The notes below the pieces were generated by a model. The model had not been told where the DNA came from, did not search any database, and was given only the letters and a program-made list of their open reading frames with translations. Below are positions 1 to 9,410 of a stretch of DNA of 64,000 nt, piece after piece. A program made the position numbers and the translations under genes. The number at the start of each line of letters is the position of its first letter. Positions within the stretch are counted from its first letter, which is position 1. This DNA comes from Streptomyces pyxinicus (GTDB lineage Bacteria; Actinomycetota; Actinomycetes; Streptomycetales; Streptomycetaceae). The stretch lies in contig NZ_JANUGP010000003.1 in NCBI RefSeq assembly GCF_024753135.1, positions 293,679-357,678 of the forward strand, read 5' to 3'.

Positions 1-225
1 CACCGCCGCCGCCTCGCGGGCCGCGTCACCGCACTGCGCCAGGGCCGCGCGCAGGGCGTCCCACCACTGACGGGGATCACTCTCGCGGCCCGCGCCCGCG
101 GACACGCTGTGCGGCGCCTGGCCGCGCGCCACCACCTGACCGGTGGCCGCGTCGACGACCAGCGCTTTCGTGGACTGGGTGGACGTGTCCACGCCGACGA
201 CGAGCGGACCCTCGGCTGCTGACAT
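1..225 (-). CDS. xylB: Xylulokinase, N-terminal part (cut by window start)
   Basis: The first 75 codons are visible, starting at the ATG at 225. The N-terminus carries the FGGY-kinase phosphate motif (GVDTSTQSTKALVVD, about residues 10-24), followed by ESDPRQWW, typical of xylulokinases. The enzyme phosphorylates D-xylulose to xylulose 5-phosphate in the cytoplasm. It is transcribed divergently from xylA at 348, so the two form the usual actinobacterial xylose pair sharing a 122-bp control region. The catalytic C-terminal domain lies outside the window, so intactness cannot be judged. Identity is strongly supported by motif plus neighbour. Confidence 0.93.
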   Translation of the reverse strand, partial: MSAAEGPLVVGVDTSTQSTKALVVDAATGQVVARGQAPHSVSAGAGRESDPRQWWDALRAALAQCGDAAREAAAV

Positions 226-298
226 CGGGCTCTCCCTTTCCGCGTCTCTTCGGGAACGAGGACATCTTGTCTCTTCCCAGACGTGCGCCCGCATATTA

Positions 299-321
299 AT
301 TTGTCAACGGCCATGACGAAT
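299..321. promoter_or_regulatory. Candidate operator in the xylB-xylA divergent region
   Basis: An inverted repeat with 8-bp arms, ATTTGTCA and TGACGAAT (7 of 8 pairs match), is separated by 7 bp and lies between the divergent xylB and xylA starts. It sits in the only A/T-rich patch of the region. On the minus strand a perfect TTGACA overlaps the left arm, so a bound repressor could block xylB transcription. A ROK-family xylose repressor is the natural candidate, but that is inference. No such gene is in the window. Confidence 0.45.
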
Positions 322-323
322 AG

Positions 324-1514
<1,191 letters not shown>

Positions 1515-1720
1515 CGGCGGCGCCCAGCGCGACACCGGGGCGGGCGGGAGGAGGGCCGGGCGTAGGGACGCGCGACACCGAGTCCCCTGTGCAGCTCTGC
1601 CCCGGGGCGCCCACTAAGGGACGGGCTCGGGGATGTCTCAGGGGCGCGGTGCGGAACCGTGGAAGCGGGGGAGGCGTTCTCACAGCAGGAAGCGGCAACA
1701 GCCGTGAAGGAGGGACACGC

Positions 1721-1903
1721 ATGTCCAACAACGCGAAGGTCGCCGTCGGCGGTGTGGCGGTCGGACTCATCCTGCTGATATGGCTGCCCTGGTGGGTGGC
1801 GTTCCTGATCGTGGTGGGCGTCCCGGTGGCGGCCTACCTGGCGCTGGACCCCTCGCAGCGCCGCAGGCTGCGCAGGATCAGCCGCAAGGAACTGGGCCGC
1901 TGA
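1721..1903 (+). CDS. Small membrane protein, function unknown
   Basis: A 60-residue protein with a GAAGGAGG ribosome-binding site before the ATG. Residues about 7-44 form two hydrophobic stretches (GGVAVGLILLIWLPWWVAFLIV, then VPVAAYLAL in shorter form), followed by a basic tail, DPSQRRRLRRISRKELGR. This predicts a small inner-membrane protein with a cytoplasmic positively charged end. It stands alone between xylA and a convergent gene. No function is assignable. Confidence 0.7.
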   Translation: MSNNAKVAVGGVAVGLILLIWLPWWVAFLIVVGVPVAAYLALDPSQRRRLRRISRKELGR

Positions 1904-1976
1904 CCGGACAGCCGGCACCCTCGGCCCACCTCGCCCCTGCCGAAACGCCCGCACCCCGGTCGCAGGCGTACCCACC

Positions 1977-2840
1977 TCACACGGGGCGTACGGCCAGCTT
2001 GTCCAGCGCTTCCAGCAGACCCGGCAGCTCGGGGCCCCGGCCGATCGGACGGACCTCGCGCGGCTCCTCGTCGAGCAGCACGAACGCGATGTCGTCGGTG
2101 CGGGCGACGATCGACCAGCCCGGTCCGTCGGCGCGCAGCGTCCGCGCATCGCCGGGCGCGAACGACGAGCGGATCCGGCCGAGCGGCGGCGGCGAGGTGA
2201 TGTACGCGCGCGCCTCCGCGAGGACTCGCCGGACACCAGGGTGGCCGCCCTTCGGAGGTGTGTCTCCGGCCGGCGGCGCGGACTCAGGCGCTGTCTCGGC
2301 CGGTGGCGTGGACGGAGCCTGCTCGCCCGGCGCGGCGAAGTCGTCGCCGTTCAGCTGATCGCGCCACGCGGACCAGCGCAGCGCTATCTCGTCGGCACCC
2401 AACCTCCGTTGGGCGGAGCCCCAGGAGGCGGTGTCCGCAGGGGTGAGCGGAGGCCGGTCGGTGACCTCGGGCGGGGGATCGTGCGGGGCGGGGACGCCGG
2501 GCGCCGCCACGGCGACCGCCAGCGGCCAGCCCGGCAGCGCGGACACGACCGAGCGCTCGTCCGGCGACAGGTCGTACTCCATGCCGCAGTCCCATGACGC
2601 GATGGCCACGGCCACCAGGGAGACATCGTCGACGACGACCGTCCAACGGGCGCCCTCGCCGTCCTGGCCGAGCACCAGACCGTAACCATCGGCACGGGGC
2701 GCTAGCCCCAGCGCCGCGCACGCCTCCGGATAGTCGTCGCCCAGCACGCTCGGAAACTGCGCCGGCGTGAGCAGCACCGCCGTCAGCACGTACAACGCAT
2801 CGTCCGCGGCGGCGACGGCCTCACGGTCCGTTTCGGCCAT
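1977..2840 (-). CDS. Hypothetical protein, acidic, Pro-rich linker
   Basis: A 287-residue cytoplasmic-looking protein with no recognised catalytic motif. The start at 2840 is preferred over an upstream in-frame one because GGGAGG lies 5 bases before it. The N-terminal half (about residues 1-160) contains an immunity/SMI-like alternating pattern with VVVDDVSLVAVAIASWD. A Pro/Ala/Glu-rich linker of about 35 residues follows. The C-terminal region (VRRVLAEARAYI, then RADGPGWSIVARTDDIAFVLLDEE) resembles an ESX-associated or EspG-like fold only vaguely. It is convergent with the small membrane gene. Confidence 0.7.
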   Translation of the reverse strand: MAETDREAVAAADDALYVLTAVLLTPAQFPSVLGDDYPEACAALGLAPRADGYGLVLGQDGEGARWTVVVDDVSLVAVAIASWDCGMEYDLSPDERSVVSALPGWPLAVAVAAPGVPAPHDPPPEVTDRPPLTPADTASWGSAQRRLGADEIALRWSAWRDQLNGDDFAAPGEQAPSTPPAETAPESAPPAGDTPPKGGHPGVRRVLAEARAYITSPPPLGRIRSSFAPGDARTLRADGPGWSIVARTDDIAFVLLDEEPREVRPIGRGPELPGLLEALDKLAVRPV

Positions 2841-2981
2841 CCCAGCCTCCCGAGTGGTTGGTCCAACGGCGCGCACCTTAATGCCCGGGGACGGCCCTTG
2901 TCACGACTCCGGACACCGTGCGGAGCTGCAGTTTTCCACCTGGAGAGGGGCGAAACGACCATGGCGGGCAGATGCCGTCCG

Positions 2982-3287
2982 TCAGGCGGCGGGCAGCCCG
3001 AGGAGGGCGCGGGCCACGGCGTCGGGCGACTCGTCGCGCTCCCGCGCCAGGACGGCGACCCCCCGGCACGCCGGCTCGCTCACACCGAAGGACAGTGCCT
3101 CCGGCGACACCCGGCCCGCCGCCTCGTCGATCCGAGGCTGGTCGTCCGCCGTGCGGGCCGCGACATAGACGGCCGCCGCTTCGAACAGGTTGTGTGCACG
3201 CCGCTGTCCGGCGGGATCCGGCCGCACGCGTGCGGGGCTGCGAAACCTGGCGGCGTACTTACGGATCATCCCGAACACGCGTGCCAC
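2982..3287 (-). CDS. Hypothetical small basic protein
   Basis: A 101-residue reading frame with normal Streptomyces codon bias. The N-terminal 35 residues are strongly basic and the rest is Ala-rich helix ending in DESPDAVARALLGLPAA. GTG at 3287 is used, with AGGGAAAG just upstream at rather short spacing. The ATG at 3269 is an alternative start. It is divergent from the DUF2236 gene at 3375, with under 90 bp between. No domain is recognised, and it could still be a spurious frame. Confidence 0.5.
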   Translation of the reverse strand: MARVFGMIRKYAARFRSPARVRPDPAGQRRAHNLFEAAAVYVAARTADDQPRIDEAAGRVSPEALSFGVSEPACRGVAVLARERDESPDAVARALLGLPAA

Positions 3288-3374
3288 CTTTCCCTGGACC
3301 GGGTCGTCACCGATCGCTCATCTGCTGTCCCTCACCGTAGGGTTGACGTTCCGACGGCAGAAGGGGGCGACGCG

Positions 3375-4280
3375 GTGAAGCGTTTCGAGCGGCTCGGGCA
3401 CATCCGCCGGCTTGACCCGGTGGCGGACGCGCACGAGATCTACCGTCTCAGTACGGCGTTCGAATTTCCCTGGGACTACACGCGCGCCCTGGAACTGGCC
3501 CTGTACCGCACCTACGCGGTGCCGAGCATCGGACGTCTCCTCGCACGGACGGCGGAACTCACCGAGCGCACGCAGAAGCGGTACGACGACACCTCCCTGC
3601 TCCTCGACACCGTCGTGGAACACGGTTTCGCCTCGGACGAAGGGCGTACCGCGATCCGTCGCATCAACCAGATGCACCGCAGCTACGACATCGGCGACGA
3701 CGACATGCGCTATGTCCTCAGCACGTTCGTCGTGGTACCCAGGCGCTGGATCGACGCCTACGGCTGGCGGCGCCTGTCCCGGCATGAGGTCGTCGCCTCC
3801 GCCGAGTACTACCGCACCCTCGGCCGGCACCTGGGCATCCCGGACATCCCCGAGACCTACGAGGAGTTCGAGGCACTCCTGGATTCCTACGAGGAGGCCC
3901 ACTTCGGCTGGGACGAGAAGGCCCGGCAGGTCTCCGACGCGACCCTCACCCTGATGGCGTCCTGGTATCCGCGCCCCCTGGCACCGCTGCTGCGCACCGC
4001 GACCCTCGCCCTGCTCGACGAGCCCCTGCTGCGTGCCTTCCGCTACCGCCCACCCGGCGCGAACACCACGGCGCTCGTCCGCCGCGCGGTCCGCACCCGA
4101 GGCCGGCTCGTACGCCTGCTGCCACCCCGGAGCACCCCGCACTTCGCCCGCCAGAACCGGGAGATCAAGGGCTACCCGAACGGCTATCGGGTGACTGACC
4201 TGGGTACTCACCCGGTTCCGGGACTGGGCGGCTGCCCCGTCCGACGGCGGGACGCCTCAGCGGCCGACCCGGTCGAGTGA
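3375..4280 (+). CDS. MpaB/rubber-oxygenase-like (DUF2236) protein
   Basis: A 301-residue protein. The arrangement DPVADAHEIYRLSTAFEFPWD, a helical central region with NQMHRSYDIGDDDMRYVL, and FVVVPRRWID matches the ER-bound oxygenase MpaB/latex-clearing (DUF2236) superfamily, whose characterised members are haem or metal oxygenases. The H-R-x-Y segment is the conserved part. The substrate cannot be inferred. The GTG start at 3375 has AAGGGGG 9 bases upstream. The last 25 residues (GGCPVRRRDASAADPVE) are low-complexity. It stands alone, convergent with the methyltransferase downstream. Confidence 0.8.
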   Translation: MKRFERLGHIRRLDPVADAHEIYRLSTAFEFPWDYTRALELALYRTYAVPSIGRLLARTAELTERTQKRYDDTSLLLDTVVEHGFASDEGRTAIRRINQMHRSYDIGDDDMRYVLSTFVVVPRRWIDAYGWRRLSRHEVVASAEYYRTLGRHLGIPDIPETYEEFEALLDSYEEAHFGWDEKARQVSDATLTLMASWYPRPLAPLLRTATLALLDEPLLRAFRYRPPGANTTALVRRAVRTRGRLVRLLPPRSTPHFARQNREIKGYPNGYRVTDLGTHPVPGLGGCPVRRRDASAADPVE

Positions 4281-4445
4281 TGCCGGCGGGTCGTCGCCAG
4301 GCCAGTTCGGGCGCGGACGCGGTCGCCGTCGTCCTCGACGCGGAGGATATGCGCGCGTGCTGGAAGCCGTCGGCCCGCTGTGGGCTCCCCCATCCTCGAC
4401 GCCTGTGTGGCAGCCGTCGTCGGAGCCGGCTGACGCACGTCGGCC

Positions 4446-5045
4446 TCAGTCCGCGCGCACCGCGAGAGCCAGGAAGCGGTTGGCCTCGTCGGTGTAGGAC
4501 GTCATATGCCATCCGGAACGAGTCAGGAGGGGGCCCAGATTCGCCTCGGCTCGCAGATCGTCCGGGGTGATCTGCCGGCCCTGGCGCGCCGCGAGGGCGG
4601 CTCGGCCGATGGGATGGAAGAGTGCGAGTGTGCCGCCCGCCCGTACCGTGCGCGCCAGTTCCCGCAGATTCTCCGCCGGGTGCGGCAGGTGGGCGATCAG
4701 GCCGGCGGCGAACACGGCGTCCAGGGCCCCCGACCGCAGCGGCAGCGCGGACACGTCAGCCAGTATCAGGCGTCCCTCCCGGCCCCGGCCCGCCCGCACG
4801 GCCGCCTTCAGCATTGCCGGCGTCAGGTCGGCGCCGAGCACCACCCCCGAGGCGCCCACGGCCGCACGCAGTGACGGAAGGGCGCGCCCCGTGCCGCAGC
4901 CCGCGTCCAGTACCCGGTCACCGGTCCGCAGCCCGAGGTCGGCGACGGCGGCGGCGAAAGCGGGAGCGTCGTCGGGGAACCTGCTGTCCCAGTCGGCGGC
5001 GCGGGCGCCGAAGAACTCCTGGACGTGTGTGTGGTCGAGGCTCAT
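4446..5045 (-). CDS. Class I SAM-dependent methyltransferase
   Basis: A 199-residue protein of the Methyltransf_11/UbiE type. SAM motif I is VLDAGCGTG at residues 45-53, an acidic post-I position is in GADLTPAMLKAAV, and motif II is in ALDAVFAAGLIAHLPHP. The short C-terminus ends in a barrel strand (NRFLALAVRAD). The acceptor substrate is unknown. It is divergent from the DUF742 gene, which starts 152 bp away. No operon partner is evident. Confidence 0.9.
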   Translation of the reverse strand: MSLDHTHVQEFFGARAADWDSRFPDDAPAFAAAVADLGLRTGDRVLDAGCGTGRALPSLRAAVGASGVVLGADLTPAMLKAAVRAGRGREGRLILADVSALPLRSGALDAVFAAGLIAHLPHPAENLRELARTVRAGGTLALFHPIGRAALAARQGRQITPDDLRAEANLGPLLTRSGWHMTSYTDEANRFLALAVRAD

Positions 5046-5197
5046 GTCCGAAATGATCCCGCACTGTCGCGCGGAACGTGCGGGTGCTCAAGCCCGGACA
5101 TGAAACAGTCCCTGGGTTGTCTTTCTACGTCGGATCCCAGCACGTTCAGAAATGTGTGCTCCTGGCGCGCGCCTGCTCCGGCTAGCGTCCCGGACCG

Positions 5198-5608
5198 ATG
5201 ACCGAGAACAGGCGTGGCGGGCCAGGGGGCACGGGCAGCGAGTGGTACGACGGTGAGGCCGGCCCCCTGGTCCGCCCGTACGCCGCGACGGACGGCCGTC
5301 TCCGGCCGGTGACTGCCGGCGCGCGCATCGACCTGCTCGCGCTCGTGACCCTCGATCCCGCCGGGTCCCGGCCGGGTGACATCGCTCTCGGCCCCGAGCA
5401 CCGCGGCCTGCTCAGGCTGTGCCGGACAAGGAACCAGTCGGTCGCGGAACTCGCGACGGAATCGGGCCTGCCCGTCGGCGTCGTCAGGGTGCTCCTCGGC
5501 GATCTCCTGCGACTCGGCTGCGTCACACTGAGTCCTCCCGCGCTCCCGGTACGGCTGACCGACGACCGCGTCGTGCGTGAGGTCATCGCGGGACTGCGGG
5601 CGCTGTAG
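5198..5608 (+). CDS. DUF742 protein, conservon CvnC-like
   Basis: A 136-residue DUF742 protein, the third member of Streptomyces conservons (cvnA sensor kinase, cvnB roadblock, cvnC DUF742, cvnD GTPase). Diagnostic parts are GPLVRPYAATDGR near residue 25, the winged-helix-like core HRGLLRLCRTRNQSVAELATESGLPVGVVRVLLGDLL, and a C-terminal RLTDDRVVREVIAGLRAL. There is no Shine-Dalgarno before the ATG, but a -10-like TAGCGT (5183-5188) lies 9 nt upstream, so translation may be leaderless. The gene is followed after 190 bp by the GTPase. No kinase or roadblock gene precedes it, which is unusual. Confidence 0.9.
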   Translation: MTENRRGGPGGTGSEWYDGEAGPLVRPYAATDGRLRPVTAGARIDLLALVTLDPAGSRPGDIALGPEHRGLLRLCRTRNQSVAELATESGLPVGVVRVLLGDLLRLGCVTLSPPALPVRLTDDRVVREVIAGLRAL

Positions 5609-5798
5609 GCGACCGATCGCAAGCCGCCCTGCGGCGTCCGGGACCGTGCGGGTTACGCCCCCGACCGGACGGAACTCGGTCACATGTGGTGCGTTCCGGT
5701 CCAATCACCCGAAAGGGTGGCCGGATTGTCATGATGCTGACTTCGCCTCCGGAGTACGCGGACGTCCGTCCCAGCCGGCCCTTCCGAGAGAAGTGATC

Positions 5799-6401
5799 AT
5801 GACCTCCGAGCACGCCGACGCCGTCCGCGACACCGACGCCCTGACGCTGAAGATACTGGTCGCGGGCGGATTCGGAGTCGGCAAGACGACGCTGGTGAGC
5901 GCCGTCAGCGAGATCCGGCCGCTGCGCACCGAGGAACGGCTCAGCGAGGCCGGCCGGCTGGTGGACGACACCGACGGGGTGGCCCGGAAGGTGACCACGA
6001 CCGTGGCCATGGACTTCGGACGCATCACCATCCACTCGGGCCTCTCCCTCTACCTGTTCGGGACACCGGGGCAGGACCGCTTCTGGTTCCTGTGGAACGA
6101 ATTGGCCGAGGGGGCACTCGGTGCTGTGGTACTCGCGGACACCAGGCGCCTGGAGGACTGCTTCCCCGCCGTCGACTTCTTCGAGTACCGGCGCATCCCG
6201 TTCGTGGTGGCCGTCAACTGCTTCGCGGGAACCCGCGCCTACGGCGCCCACGACGTCTCGCGGGCCCTCGACCTGGACCAGGGCACTCCCGTCGTCCTGT
6301 GCGACGCGCGGGACCGGGACTCCGGCAAGGAGGTCCTGGTCCGGCTCGTCGAGTACGCCGGGCGGATGCACACCGCCCGGCTCCTGGACTCGGTGGGCTG
6401 A
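5799..6401 (+). CDS. Conservon CvnD-like small GTPase
   Basis: A 200-residue Ras-like/MglA-type ATP/GTP-binding protein. The P-loop is GGFGVGKT at residues 23-30, the Walker B/switch II equivalent is LFGTPGQDRFWFLWNE, and a base-recognition region lies near VAVNCF. In conservons this protein docks on the membrane kinase/roadblock complex. Here the partner DUF742 lies 190 bp upstream and the roadblock protein lies downstream beyond an opposite-strand gene. The start is the ATG at 5799, with GAGAGAAG before it. The 190-bp gap holds a short CACCC-GAAA-GGGTG hairpin near 5707-5720 and may carry its own promoter. Confidence 0.93.
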   Translation: MTSEHADAVRDTDALTLKILVAGGFGVGKTTLVSAVSEIRPLRTEERLSEAGRLVDDTDGVARKVTTTVAMDFGRITIHSGLSLYLFGTPGQDRFWFLWNELAEGALGAVVLADTRRLEDCFPAVDFFEYRRIPFVVAVNCFAGTRAYGAHDVSRALDLDQGTPVVLCDARDRDSGKEVLVRLVEYAGRMHTARLLDSVG

Positions 6402-6408
6402 ATGGGGC

Positions 6409-6837
6409 TCAGGCCGCCAGGTTCTTCACGGCGGCGACCTTGTCGACGGTCATGCGGACCAGCAGCTCTCCCGGAACACCGTTGCGGGCGCCGTACTCCT
6501 CGGCCCGGTCGTCGCCCATGTACCGGGCGGCGATCCGGGTGGCCCATTGCCGTACGTCGTCCAGGTCGTCTGACAGGCGGGCACGGCCGGTCAGCACCAC
6601 GAAGTGGAACGGGGGCCGGTCGTCGTCCACGCACAACGCGACGCGGCTGTCACGGGCCAGATTGCGCCCCTTCACGGTGTCCGCGCCCGTGTTGAACACC
6701 AGTTCGTCCCCGTCCATCAGGAACCAGATCGGCGCCACATGCGGGCTGCCATCGGCGCGAACGGTGGACAGCTTGCCGGTGCGGGTGCCCTCCGAGACGA
6801 ACGCCCGCCACTCCTCGTCGGTCATCTTCTCTGCCAT
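6409..6837 (-). CDS. PPOX-class (F420/FMN-dependent) oxidoreductase
   Basis: A 142-residue split-barrel protein of the pyridoxamine-5'-phosphate-oxidase-like superfamily. GKLSTVRADGSPHVAPIWFLMDGDELVFNT at about residues 20-50 and RNLARDSRVALCVDDDRPPFHFVVLTGRA are characteristic of the TIGR03618/Rv1155-like F420-dependent group in actinobacteria. The substrate is unknown. It is embedded on the opposite strand between the conservon GTPase and roadblock genes. Its stop lies 7 bp from the GTPase stop, so the two are convergent. Confidence 0.88.
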   Translation of the reverse strand: MAEKMTDEEWRAFVSEGTRTGKLSTVRADGSPHVAPIWFLMDGDELVFNTGADTVKGRNLARDSRVALCVDDDRPPFHFVVLTGRARLSDDLDDVRQWATRIAARYMGDDRAEEYGARNGVPGELLVRMTVDKVAAVKNLAA

Positions 6838-6930
6838 GCCCCCATCCTCCTTGCCCGCGCGCCGGTCGTGGGGAAGGCTGGCGGGGGGAGTTCCTCCTGT
6901 CAGGGGGAGACGTCACACGGGGAGAGGGAC

Positions 6931-7344
6931 ATGGCGCAGAACCAGGGACTCGGGTGGCTCCTGGACGATCTGACCGAGCGGGTGGACCATGTGCGGCACG
7001 CCCTGGTCCTGTCGAACGACGGACTGGTCACCGAGGCGAGCACGGGCCTGCGGCGCGAGGACGCCGAGCATCTCGCCGCCGTGGCATCCGGGCTGCACAG
7101 CCTGGCCAAGGGCTCGGGACGTCACTTCGGCGCGGGCCGGGTACGCCAGACCATGATCGAGTACGACGATGCCGTGCTGTTCGTGACCGCGGCCGGCTCC
7201 GGTAGCTGCCTGTGCGTGCTGAGCGGTGCCGAGGTCGACATCGGGCACATCGCCTACGAGATGACCCTGCTGGTCAACCGTGTCGGCGAACACCTCGGTG
7301 TAGACGCCCGGCAACCCGAGCGCGCTCCCACCACGGACCTCTGA
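6931..7344 (+). CDS. Roadblock/LC7 protein, conservon CvnB-like
   Basis: A 137-residue roadblock/LC7-domain protein. The N-terminal LGWLLDDLTERVDHVRHALVLSNDGLV is the signature of CvnB, an MglB-like partner thought to act as scaffold or GTPase regulator for the CvnD GTPase. The ATG at 6931 follows GGAGAGGG. Canonical conservons place this gene before DUF742; here it comes last and is separated by the PPOX gene. A DnaA-box-like sequence and the DUF6397 gene follow. Confidence 0.92.
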   Translation: MAQNQGLGWLLDDLTERVDHVRHALVLSNDGLVTEASTGLRREDAEHLAAVASGLHSLAKGSGRHFGAGRVRQTMIEYDDAVLFVTAAGSGSCLCVLSGAEVDIGHIAYEMTLLVNRVGEHLGVDARQPERAPTTDL

Positions 7345-7370
7345 CCAGCGGTTTCCCGGACTCTTCGGAG

Positions 7371-7379
7371 TTATCCACA
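7371..7379 (+). promoter_or_regulatory. Single DnaA-box match
   Basis: TTATCCACA is an exact match to the classical high-affinity DnaA box. It sits in the 125-bp gap between the roadblock gene and the DUF6397 gene, about 90 bp before the latter's ATG. Only one box is visible, so it is not an origin. It may be a DnaA regulatory or titration site. Confidence 0.5.
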
Positions 7380-7469
7380 GGCCCGTCACGAGAAACGGCT
7401 TTTTGGTTACGGTGTGTGCACGGCCTGCGCGATGGGCGTCGGCCGCTCGACTCCCGGGGGAGCACCGTC

Positions 7470-8459
7470 ATGTCGACCCAAGCCTTCGGCCCGTCCGGCC
7501 CCGCCACCTGCACCATGAGCCACGCCGCTCGCGAACTTGGCCTCAAACGCGCTGAATTGGATCTCGCCGTACAACTCGGCCGTATCCGTACCGTGCCCGA
7601 CGAGGGCGGGGGAGGGGCCCGGCGAGTGGAGCACCCGGAGATCGACCGCCTCCGCGCCCAGGACGGCTTTCCCGGGACCCTGCTCGAACGGGTCCGAGCC
7701 GTCGGGACCGCGGAAGGCGCGGCCTTGATGGAGATCCCGGCCGGCCGGTTCACCCGCCTCGCGCGCCTGGGCCTGCTTCTGCCGGTGCGGTTCTATTCCA
7801 ACCGGTACCGAGCCGTGGTCTGGCTCTACCTGGCGGAAGAACTGCGCCAGTTCAAGACGGCCCCCGAGAACACGCGTCTGCTCAAGGGGCGCACACCCGA
7901 AACCCTGCGCGCACAGCTGGAGGCGGGGGTGGACCTGCGAGCCCGCAACTGGCGAGGTCGGCACCTCGGATTCCTGCTGCGGCAGGCCGAGGAGCCCTGG
8001 GCCCGAGCCGGGGCCCTCGCCGCCTTCCTGCCGGCGATCGAGGTCGCCGAAGTCGTCAAAGATCCGTACGAACGCGCTCACATCAACGGACTGCGGCCGG
8101 CCCCGCCCGGCCAGGCGGCTCCGGGATCAGCCTCCGCGCACCTTGCCGAGCGGCTCATGACCGCACAGGACACGGACGAGATCGCCTGGCTGCGCGCCGA
8201 GTTGGACCAGGTGCTGGACGAGGCGCGTACCCTCGTGCCCGCCCCGCGTCCCGCCCCCCGCAAGGCGCCTGCGCTGCGGGCAGCGGCACGGCCGATCCCG
8301 CCCATGGCACCGACGGTCACACGGCCGGCCACCCCGGTGCACAGGCCGGCACTCCCCGCCCCGCAGAGGCGCGACGATCCGGGACCGCGTCAGTCCCGGC
8401 CCGCAAGGGGCCCGCGAGCGTGGCTGCGCCGGAGAAACCCGCGACCGGTACAGGCCTGA
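7470..8459 (+). CDS. DUF6397-family protein, HTH-like N-terminus
   Basis: A 329-residue protein. The N-terminal part (TCTMSHAARELGLKRAELDLAVQLGRI, about residues 13-40) looks like a MerR/excisionase-type helix-turn-helix, followed by VEHPEIDRLRAQDGFPGTLLERV. The middle is helical, and the last 90 residues are a Pro/Ala/Arg-rich disordered tail ending in RAWLRRRNPRPVQA. This pattern is familiar from Streptomyces DUF6397 proteins of unknown function. DNA binding is an inference. The ATG at 7470 is chosen because no better RBS-supported start lies upstream. A DnaA box lies in its upstream region. Confidence 0.75.
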   Translation: MSTQAFGPSGPATCTMSHAARELGLKRAELDLAVQLGRIRTVPDEGGGGARRVEHPEIDRLRAQDGFPGTLLERVRAVGTAEGAALMEIPAGRFTRLARLGLLLPVRFYSNRYRAVVWLYLAEELRQFKTAPENTRLLKGRTPETLRAQLEAGVDLRARNWRGRHLGFLLRQAEEPWARAGALAAFLPAIEVAEVVKDPYERAHINGLRPAPPGQAAPGSASAHLAERLMTAQDTDEIAWLRAELDQVLDEARTLVPAPRPAPRKAPALRAAARPIPPMAPTVTRPATPVHRPALPAPQRRDDPGPRQSRPARGPRAWLRRRNPRPVQA

Positions 8460-8524
8460 CAGCCCGGCGGAACCCGCCTGCCCGCACCGCGCGCCCACAC
8501 CCGAGCGCCGGCACGGGCAGCCCG

Positions 8525-9391
8525 CTACAGGGCCCGGAAGAGGCCCTCCTGGACGACCGAGACGAGTAGACGCCCCCGCAGGTCGTAGATGCGCCCACGG
8601 GCCAGACCGCGCCCGCCGGTGGCGATCGGCGACTCCTGGTCGTACAGGAACCACTCGTCCGCGCGGAACGGCCGGTGGAACCACATGGCGTGATCCAGCG
8701 AGGCCATGTCGAAGTTGCGCGGCCCCCACAGCGGTTCGACCGGCAGACGGACCGCGTCCAGCAGGGTCATGTCGCTGGCGTAGGTCAGCGCGCAGGTGTG
8801 GACCAGCGGGTCGTCACCGAGCGGTCCGACCGCCCGCATCCACACCGCGCTGCGCGGCTCGGCTCCGTCGATCTCGTCCGGGTGCCAGCGCAGCCGGTCC
8901 ACATAGCGGATGTCGAAGGGCTGGCGGCGCGCCATGCGCTCCCACTGCTCCGGCAGCGTGCCCAGATGCTTGCGGATCTCCTCGGTCACCGTCGGCAGCG
9001 ACTCCGGGTCCGGCACCTCGCGGGCCGGCGGCAGCTGGTGCTCGAACGGTCCTTCCTCAGCCTGATGAAAGGAGGCGGTCAAATTGAAGATCGTGCGGCC
9101 CTGCTGCACGGCCGTGACCCTGCGGGTCGTGAACGACCTGCCGTCGCGGACCCGCTCCACCTGGTACACGATCGGCACACCCGGGCGGCCCGGGCGCAGG
9201 AAGTACGCGTGCAGCGAGTGCACGGGCCGGTCGCCCTCCGTGGTGCGGCCGGCGGCCACCAGCGCCTGGCCCGCCACCTGGCCGCCGAAGACCCGTTGCA
9301 GGGACTCCTGCGGGCTTCGGCCACGGAAGATGTCGACCTCGATCCGCTCCAAGTCGAGCAGATCGACCAGGCGCTCGGCCGGATTCGTCAT
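8525..9391 (-). CDS. tesB: Acyl-CoA thioesterase II
   Basis: A 288-residue double-hotdog thioesterase that hydrolyses acyl-CoA to free acid and CoA. It has the N-terminal RVFGGQVAGQALVAAGRT, the HSLHAYFLRPG strand, and the C-terminal hotdog SLDHAMWFHRPFRADEWFLYDQESP with the conserved D-H-x-M-W. Length agrees with E. coli TesB. The start is the ATG at 9391. The stop of the upstream helicase gene (9411) is only 19 bp away on the same strand, so helicase and thioesterase probably share a transcript. Confidence 0.96.
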   Translation of the reverse strand: MTNPAERLVDLLDLERIEVDIFRGRSPQESLQRVFGGQVAGQALVAAGRTTEGDRPVHSLHAYFLRPGRPGVPIVYQVERVRDGRSFTTRRVTAVQQGRTIFNLTASFHQAEEGPFEHQLPPAREVPDPESLPTVTEEIRKHLGTLPEQWERMARRQPFDIRYVDRLRWHPDEIDGAEPRSAVWMRAVGPLGDDPLVHTCALTYASDMTLLDAVRLPVEPLWGPRNFDMASLDHAMWFHRPFRADEWFLYDQESPIATGGRGLARGRIYDLRGRLLVSVVQEGLFRAL

Positions 9392-9410
9392 CGGCGCGAC
9401 CCTCCTTGGC

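Noticed and set aside
7371..7379. A replication origin at the DnaA box
   Set aside because: Only one box and no A/T-rich region, and no dnaA/dnaN neighbourhood.
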